A DNA stretch of 64,000 bases from Congeria kusceri. Its lineage: Eukaryota; Mollusca; Bivalvia; Myida; Dreissenidae. Shown piece after piece: positions 58,168 to 64,000 of the stretch; position 1 is the first letter of the stretch; every line of letters begins with the position of its first letter. Where the stretch lies: the NCBI GenBank assembly GCA_027627225.1, contig CM051033.1, positions 47,332,016-47,396,015 on the forward strand, read 5' to 3'. A model generated the notes under the pieces. The model was not told the DNA's origin. It worked only from the letters and a program-made list of their open reading frames with translations, and ran no database searches. A program made the position numbers and the translations under genes.

Positions 58168-59351
58168 CATCCCTTACAGAAATGATATCTGAATGTGAAC
58201 TGACGGCGAACACTCCGCGAACATACTGCGAATTTAACGCCGTCCTTGTTGGCGGTATGTTTCTGATAAAGTGAATTGTTGGCGAACATGCCTTTAGCTG
58301 TTCACGGTTTGTTCACTGAGATTGACAAGTTCGCGGACAGTTCGCAGTAACAACTTAAAATTACCGAATAATTCGCCGACAATTCACATTTAATACGTGA
58401 GCTTGTGTGTTACTTTGGTTAGTCAGAAGATGAACTTAGGTATTTTCAAAGTTCACAATATGTTCAATTTAAAAATGACATCACATCCTATCTGATAATT
58501 CTGATCGGTCTAATTATAACAGTTTCAAAATGGAGAGAAGCTGAAGGTTAACTGAACAGGTACAGCTGTTGATAAAGAAATGTCACACATAACTATTTTC
58601 GTGATTTGTATTCATTTTGCTGTTCATTATGAAAACTTTCTGATGTTTATATAGTAACATAAGGTTCAGTGCATATAACTTAGTACTGAAGTACATGTAC
58701 ATAAGCATCCAAGTTGTTTGTATCAAAGTTCCACCTTTTGGTACTGCTATAAGCATAATGACAGAAACGGAATTAAGCACCATGCAAGAATCTAATCTCA
58801 TTTTTATTTCTGATTTCAATGTCTCTTAAACTAACAGACACATCAACACAGTACACATACTAGCTGCACCAAGGACAAAATTTAATAATGTATCATCATC
58901 ATCATCATCATTATTATCATCATCATCACTACCATCTCCACCAACATCATCACCATTGACATTATCATCGCCATAATTATCATCAGCATTGCACCACCAC
59001 TACCACAACATTCAACATATAATTATTGTTATCATCATAATGACCTTGCTAACAAAGTTTGTAAATTTCTATGTAGAATTTGCAAGTTGTTGACATATAT
59101 TCACAAATAGTTCGCAGTCATAAATTTCGAAATATCGTATTAGCATATAGTTCACATTTATATTTGCAGATAAAATCGCGGATTGTTCACATTGCTATTC
59201 GCGGAGAGTTTTATGCGAAGTAGTTTTTCGCGAAAGACCTCATTTGCATGTGAAAAATGAACTGCATGATAACAGTCTACTTTTTAATATATGGATTACT
59301 TCGCAAAACGTTCACAAATGTTCGCTAAATATTAACTTTTCTGTAAAGGAT
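58168..59351. mobile_element. Non-autonomous element with CCCTTACAGAAA-type ends and GTTCGC subterminal repeats
   Basis: The left end ATCCCTTACAGAAATG is mirrored by TTTTCTGTAAAGGAT at 59337-59351. Both ends are followed inward by clustered GCGAAC / TTCGC(G/A)A words (left 58200-58385, right 59100-59335). The middle contains a TCA/CAT-rich microsatellite (58891-58990). No transposase frame. Target-site duplication not resolved. Confidence 0.65.
58891..58990. repeat. (TCA)n-rich microsatellite
   Basis: A TCATCA run with TTA and ACC interruptions. The duplication break (58921) lies inside it. Confidence 0.9.
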
Positions 59352-59469
59352 ATTCCTAGTCATTATTGAGTTTCATTTTTTTTTTAAATGTCTATGCTAG
59401 AGCAATCGATCACATGCACATGCCACGACATAACCAACAGTATAAATCTGACCTTTTATACTGCGAACA

Positions 59470-60125
59470 TGTGCCGAAGAAGGAAACTGCGGACCATATG
59501 AACAAAGAAGGAAACTGAGGACCAAATGAACAAAGAAGGAAAATGCGGACCATGTGAATTACACTGTTATTTCGCTATATACGTTTAACTGGTCCGCTAA
59601 TATCGAGAAACTGTGGACCATATGAACAAAGAAGGAAACTGCGGACCATATGAACAAAGAAGAAAACTGCGGACCATATGAATTAAACTATTATTTCGCT
59701 ATAAACGTTTAACTGGTCCGCTAATATCGAGAAACTGCGGACCATATCAACAAAGAAGGACCATATGAATTACACAATTATTTTGCTATATAAGTTTAAC
59801 TGGTCCGCTAATATCGAGAAACTGCGGACCGTATGAACAAAGAAGAAAACTGCGGACCATATGAATTAAACTATTATTTCGCTTTACGTTTAAATAGTCC
59901 GCTAATATCGAGAAACTGCGGACTATATGAACAAAGTAGGAAACTGCGGACCATATAAACAAAGAAGGAAACTGCGGACCATATGAATTAAACTATTATT
60001 TCGCGTTTCGTTTCACTAGTCCGCTAATATCGAGAAACTGCGAACCATATGAACAAAGTAGGAAACTGCGGACCATATGAACAAAGAAGGAAACTGCGGA
60101 CCATATGAATTAAGAAGAAAACTAT
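59470..60125. repeat. Tandem array of 28-bp subunits with spacer blocks
   Basis: Subunits GAACAAAGAAGGAAACTGCG + GACCATAT repeat singly or doubly. They are separated by a block with GAATTAAACTATTATTTCGC, CGTTTAACTGGTCCGCTAAT and ATCGAGAAACTGC. The block landmark lies near 59589, 59710, 59802, 59894 and 60016 (121, 92, 92 and 122 bp apart). The spacing differences equal one subunit. Confidence 0.9.
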
Positions 60126-61487
60126 CACTGATTTATTGATTTTGTTATATGTTTAGTTTAATTTGGCTATGCCTTACATATTTTTACCTGGAGTAATATT
60201 ATAACTCATTTATTAACTTTTATATTATAGATTGATGTTAAATAATTAAGAAATTTTGATTTACCACTATTATTGCTGCGTATTCAATACAACATAAAAA
60301 CCTCAGTGAGGTAAATATTCTGCCCTGTTTAATCACGTTTATCATTTAAAAAAAAAAGAAACGAAAACATTAAAGTCGTGTTCTGTTCTGTTCTGTTAGA
60401 AATTGCACATTGAAAGGGAGGCTGTTAAAAGCATACAATTCACGCTTAATCAGCATGTTTTTATTGTATCTGGACACAAACTCGTAAGCTGACAGTCCCT
60501 ACAACAGATTTTTATCAGTTTTGCACTAACTAGTATATCATAAATTGTCCCCGTTGAGGACAGTACAATGATTAGATAAGAGGTCAAGAGGCGCAAATTG
60601 ACTTTGAAACGGGTAGGGTCGCGGATTAATAATAGGCATGACTCGGCGCCACTAACACAAGAAGAAAACTATACGATATCAGCTAATATCGAGTAATATA
60701 TTAACACAGAACCAACTACAATGTTTTACTATTATATACTGTTATGTTACAAATATTATTTAAGAATACAGATCAAATAGGAACTTCAATTAACAATCAT
60801 TAATAATAACATCCAAATATTTCGATCGACTCGCAAATCGATCGACTCGCTAATCGATAACCTATATCTAGTTTAACGTGTGATCGCCTTTTTACAATAA
60901 CTTAAGGTGTCAGTGGAATTGTTGTTAATTTCAGGTTAAAGTGTCATCTATTTTTTTTATTGTTTTTGGATATAACATTTTTATTTCTGAAAACAAAAAT
61001 TCTTAAAACATATTTACAAACATATTACATCTGTGTCATCTAGTAGAACGGCGTAACAATTTTAAAAAACGGTCATCATTTACATAATTTTCTTTACATT
61101 CTAAATTTTGAAATAAAAACAAATTTGACACACAAACAAACAACTAATAAACATGTAAATTATGTCACCATTTCAATTGATTATTAATTAATACGATAAT
61201 ACACTCACCTGTCAATAATTATATAAAATAATTACCAGTGTAAACCAAAAAAGTCGTTTTATCTACCAGTTATATAGATTGGTCACACATTACTTCTAAG
61301 AGATGTATAATTGTGCTTTAATTGTGTTTACTTTGTCTAAAGACTTCGAGCAAAAGAAAATATCAAATAGCACCTCTACAAATTTATAATATATATTTTG
61401 GGTGATAATGGGAAGAAAGCCCCAAATGATTGTTCTGTGTAGTGCATTGTATTAAATATTGGTTTAATCACTTTAAAAAATAAATAC
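60126..61487. other. AT-rich stretch, nothing recognised
   Basis: Short direct repeats only: TTCTGTTCTGTTCTG near 60380 and ATCGATCGACTCGC(A/T)AAT near 60822-60858. No gene is supported. Confidence 0.4.
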
Positions 61488-61787
61488 TTTGGCGTAAAAA
61501 AATGTGTTTCAGGTTATTCCCTAAAAAAATGTGTTTCAGGTTATACCTAAAAAATGCCCAGACCCTAGAACATTTTATTGGGCTGTCAGATTGTGTTTTG
61601 TTTTGATAGTATCCACATATAAACACTGTTTAAGGATATTACTGATATGTTTTGAATATTTATTCAGTTTTAGAATCTTCAAGATGACCATTTACCAAAC
61701 ATAAAAAAATAATAATAAAAAAATCCGGACCTACCTACCCTAATTGTTTTGGGCATGTAACCTGAAACAAACATTTTTTTACGCCTT
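61488..61787. mobile_element. Inverted-repeat element (TGTGTTTCAGG family)
   Basis: The left GGCGTAAAAAAATGTGTTTC-AGGTTA is duplicated in tandem (61490 and about 61525). It is inverted at the right as TAACCTGAAACAAACATTTT-TTTACGCC (about 61757-61785). It shares end wording and CC(T)ACC(T)ACCCTA with the element at 11270-11507. Confidence 0.6.
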
Positions 61788-63350
61788 ATTATGAGACAAA
61801 TAAACGTGTAACAACTTTTATTATATTTATTATAAAAAAATATTAAACAAAATATAAAATATGGGAACATCTTTAATTAAACATGAAATCAAGTATGTTT
61901 GTATACACGGGCCAGTCACACATTCAGTACAGCCGATTTCCTTCTTTGTGTATATCGTCCGCAGTCTTCGTCTCTCTGGTCCTCAGTTTCCTACACAATC
62001 CGCAGATTGGTCCGCGTTTTAGTATGCGCCGCCAAAATTATTCTGGTACCCGATCTTTACTTACTTCGTGGTACGCCAAAATATGAACCATTTCCGCTAT
62101 TCAGTCATACCTGGGGAATCGGTGCTGAGAGAAACGGTTAGGTTACGCATGCGCAAATAAATTCCTTCTTTGTTACATATAATATATTCAAATTCTGATC
62201 TCACTTTTCACCATGACCAAGCTACTTTCCAATATATCACCAAATATTGTTGGAAAGATGAGGACATAACCTTTTGAAAAAACAGCATGTCAAAAAATTA
62301 TATGTGTTGTAACTCAAAATATTTACCTTAGAAAAAACACACCGGTTTTGACGGGCATGGAGGCTGCCATTTTGCGCATGAATACATGGGCCAAAAGTTA
62401 TGAAGCTGGGAACCACTAGACAAAAAGTAGTGCACAAAACAGCCTTTTTTCTTATTGCTTACATATATACCTTTTAAATGATACCAAAACATATCATTTA
62501 AAATGTATTTTACAAATTATATGCATCCTGCACTCAACCACATGTGCTTATTATCTAACTGACATGTAACCCTGAGGATGTGACTTCCGTTTTGGGGTAT
62601 TTAGACCTTTAAGAGAACCCAACCCTTTCAAATATGAATAAAAACCACAATTTTCATCAATCTGATCTATTTCGAGAAAGAACATGAAGTTCCATTACAC
62701 TGGTTTAAAGATTTATTGGAAAAACATAAAATTGAAAATGTCACATATAATGGTGTTTTGAGGCAAAAATTTAGACGGAAAAAAATGTGCTTGGGTACAT
62801 CTGGAAAACATGATTTTAACTCAGAATTAAGCATACGTTTGAGTTTTAATAGGCACAGCAGATACAATATATAAAGTCAGAAGTGAAAACAATCTTCATT
62901 GGCATTCTAAATGTTACCGAATAGGTTTTTAGTCCGTTTTGAACAATTTGTTTTTAAGTTTCTGCATTTTGGGGGGTAAAATCCATATAAATGTAGCAGT
63001 TCAGATGCCATTTGACCCCAGAAAAGGGTTTGTTTACATAACAATCAACAGATTTGACCTCCTGTCACACAACAAAAAAGAATTTGACCCCAAATGTCAA
63101 TGCCAGATATTAATTAACGGTCTTCTGTCACACCTGAACCTGTGGGTGAGGTCAGCCGCCTGCACTCTTCAATCTGTTCCAGGTACTCTCTGCTGAGTAA
63201 TCTGTGAAAATAAAAAGGTTTTCTGTGCATGTTTACTCAATATTGTGATTACTAGTGTAACTTAGATACAATAAGTGTACATATACAATAGTTTACTAAG
63301 TTTTATTTACAGCGATAAGGCTAGTCGCTATGCCGGCTTCAGATTGTCGA
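61788..63350. other. Stretch with weak, unassigned frames
   Basis: Frames at 61899-62141 (80 codons) and 62939-63196 (85 codons) lack recognisable domains. Text around 62340-62600 resembles dispersed mollusc repeats but I cannot delimit it. Confidence 0.3.
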
Positions 63351-63811
63351 GCTCATGTGCGAACAGTTCAGTTCTAAAACGGGTTTGAGAGTCCCAATAA
63401 GGGTTAAACTCTTGCTTTTCCTACTGGTGTTGATAAGAAGAATGCCAGGCTGGAAAAGAAGTCATTAGATAGTAGAATACATGACAATAATCATGTACTA
63501 ACCTTCAAAAATACCGATGGTACGGACACGACTGTATCAGCTTTACGGCCCCGCCCCAACGCTCAAGTGTAGTTGACAAGTAAAGTAGTTTTGATGACTC
63601 GTCACTTCACCCAGACTTGTATACCAATGAGTTGATGGTTCCGGCTGAGATCCTGGTTCTTTTCAACACTGCATTTAAAAAACATATTCAAATTAAACCA
63701 AACTGTGATGGTGATTTAAATTTTGATGCCGCTATCTCCATTAGGTGGGGTCTAGGTTGGCGTGAGCGGCTTAAGTGTTTTATGCATGCATTTCATGTAT
63801 TTTTCAGCTGA
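63350..63811 (+). pseudogene. Degenerate coding remnant, unassigned
   Basis: One frame reads FESPNKG, stop, then TLAFPTGVDKKNARLEKKSL, DSRIHDNNHVLTFKNTDG and TDTTVSALRPRPNAQ to a TAG at about 63571. An upstream stop also interrupts it. A second frame at 63617-63811 reads YTNELMVPAEILVLFNTAF and KKHIQIKPNCDGDLNFDAAI. Composition is strongly coding-like for this AT-rich region, and there are no introns, so a dead transposon gene or processed pseudogene is likely. No family recognised. It may continue beyond the window. Confidence 0.35.
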
Positions 63812-64000
63812 AAGCCTGATTGAACTACAATTAAAAAATAACACATGAACTAAATAGGATCTGTTAACTTTGCAAATTAGGAAAATTGGTATTATTCAAA
63901 GTAGGCAGGTCGGACGGTCATCATGGCCAAAGCATCGGCCAGTGCGGACACGACCTTTGCGGGCATTATTGTCAGTTACAGGTTCTTAAACGAAATATTC

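Larger units (their letters stand above)
51622..58921 (+). repeat. Tandem segmental duplication, copy 2 (7.30 kb)
   Basis: Direct repeat of 43780-51621 with a few scattered single-base differences. It has an extra 78 bp at 51853-51930, flanked by ATTC on both sides. It is missing the equivalent of about 46648-47268 and has one A fewer in an A-run at about 57685. Its right end continues without a break into an inverted-repeat element that copy 1 carries only in part. Confidence 0.97.

Overview
The window looks like AT-rich, repeat-dominated nuclear DNA of an invertebrate, most probably a bivalve mollusc. The evidence is spliced exons with phase-compatible GT/AG borders, non-LTR and Penelope-like retroelements, and dispersed repeats I recall as abundant in bivalves (units carrying GGGCCATAACTCC, GACCCCACGTGACCCAG or ACAAGAGCTGTC, and a TTAAAGGGAC terminal inverted repeat). 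A heterodont/Dreissena-like source is a guess from memory only. There is no prokaryotic gene organisation, and nearly all ORFs above 60 codons are chance frames or repeat translations.

Host gene content is sparse. The clearest is a pair of related, spliced, cysteine-rich, single-pass membrane receptor genes. Copy A runs 17-3144 and is cut by the window start. Copy B runs 36684-42748. They share exon lengths, phases and splice borders, and each carries lesions: A has stops in ectodomain exons and no recognisable exon 4; B has a stop plus frameshift in the juxtamembrane exon and a shifted last exon. A possible further exon lies at 4854-5202, partly inside an inverted repeat.

Mobile DNA fills most of the rest. 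A 5'-truncated Jockey/CR1-like LINE is at 8371-9795 (minus). A decayed RNase H-bearing LINE end is at 15857-16810 (minus). A Penelope-like element with RT and GIY-YIG remnants is at 26619-28240 (minus), with a hammerhead-ribozyme-like core downstream of the GIY-YIG frame. There are several terminal-inverted-repeat (MITE-like) elements, one with an internal tRNA-like promoter module (10378-10877). Two elements appear nested across 11675-17535.

Tandem DNA is prominent. Arrays built on a CCCATATGGG palindrome occur at about 6890-7720, 21060-23210, 44260-45230 and 52185-53150. Others are a 52-bp minisatellite (25006-25368), a 57-62 bp minisatellite (39766-40262), a 102-123 bp satellite (40560-41460), and a 28-bp based array (59470-60125).

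The largest structural feature is a recent direct tandem duplication, 43780-51621 and 51622-58921. Its right breakpoint lies in a TCA microsatellite inside an inverted-repeat element. The copies look almost identical apart from a 78-bp and a 621-bp length difference and small indels.
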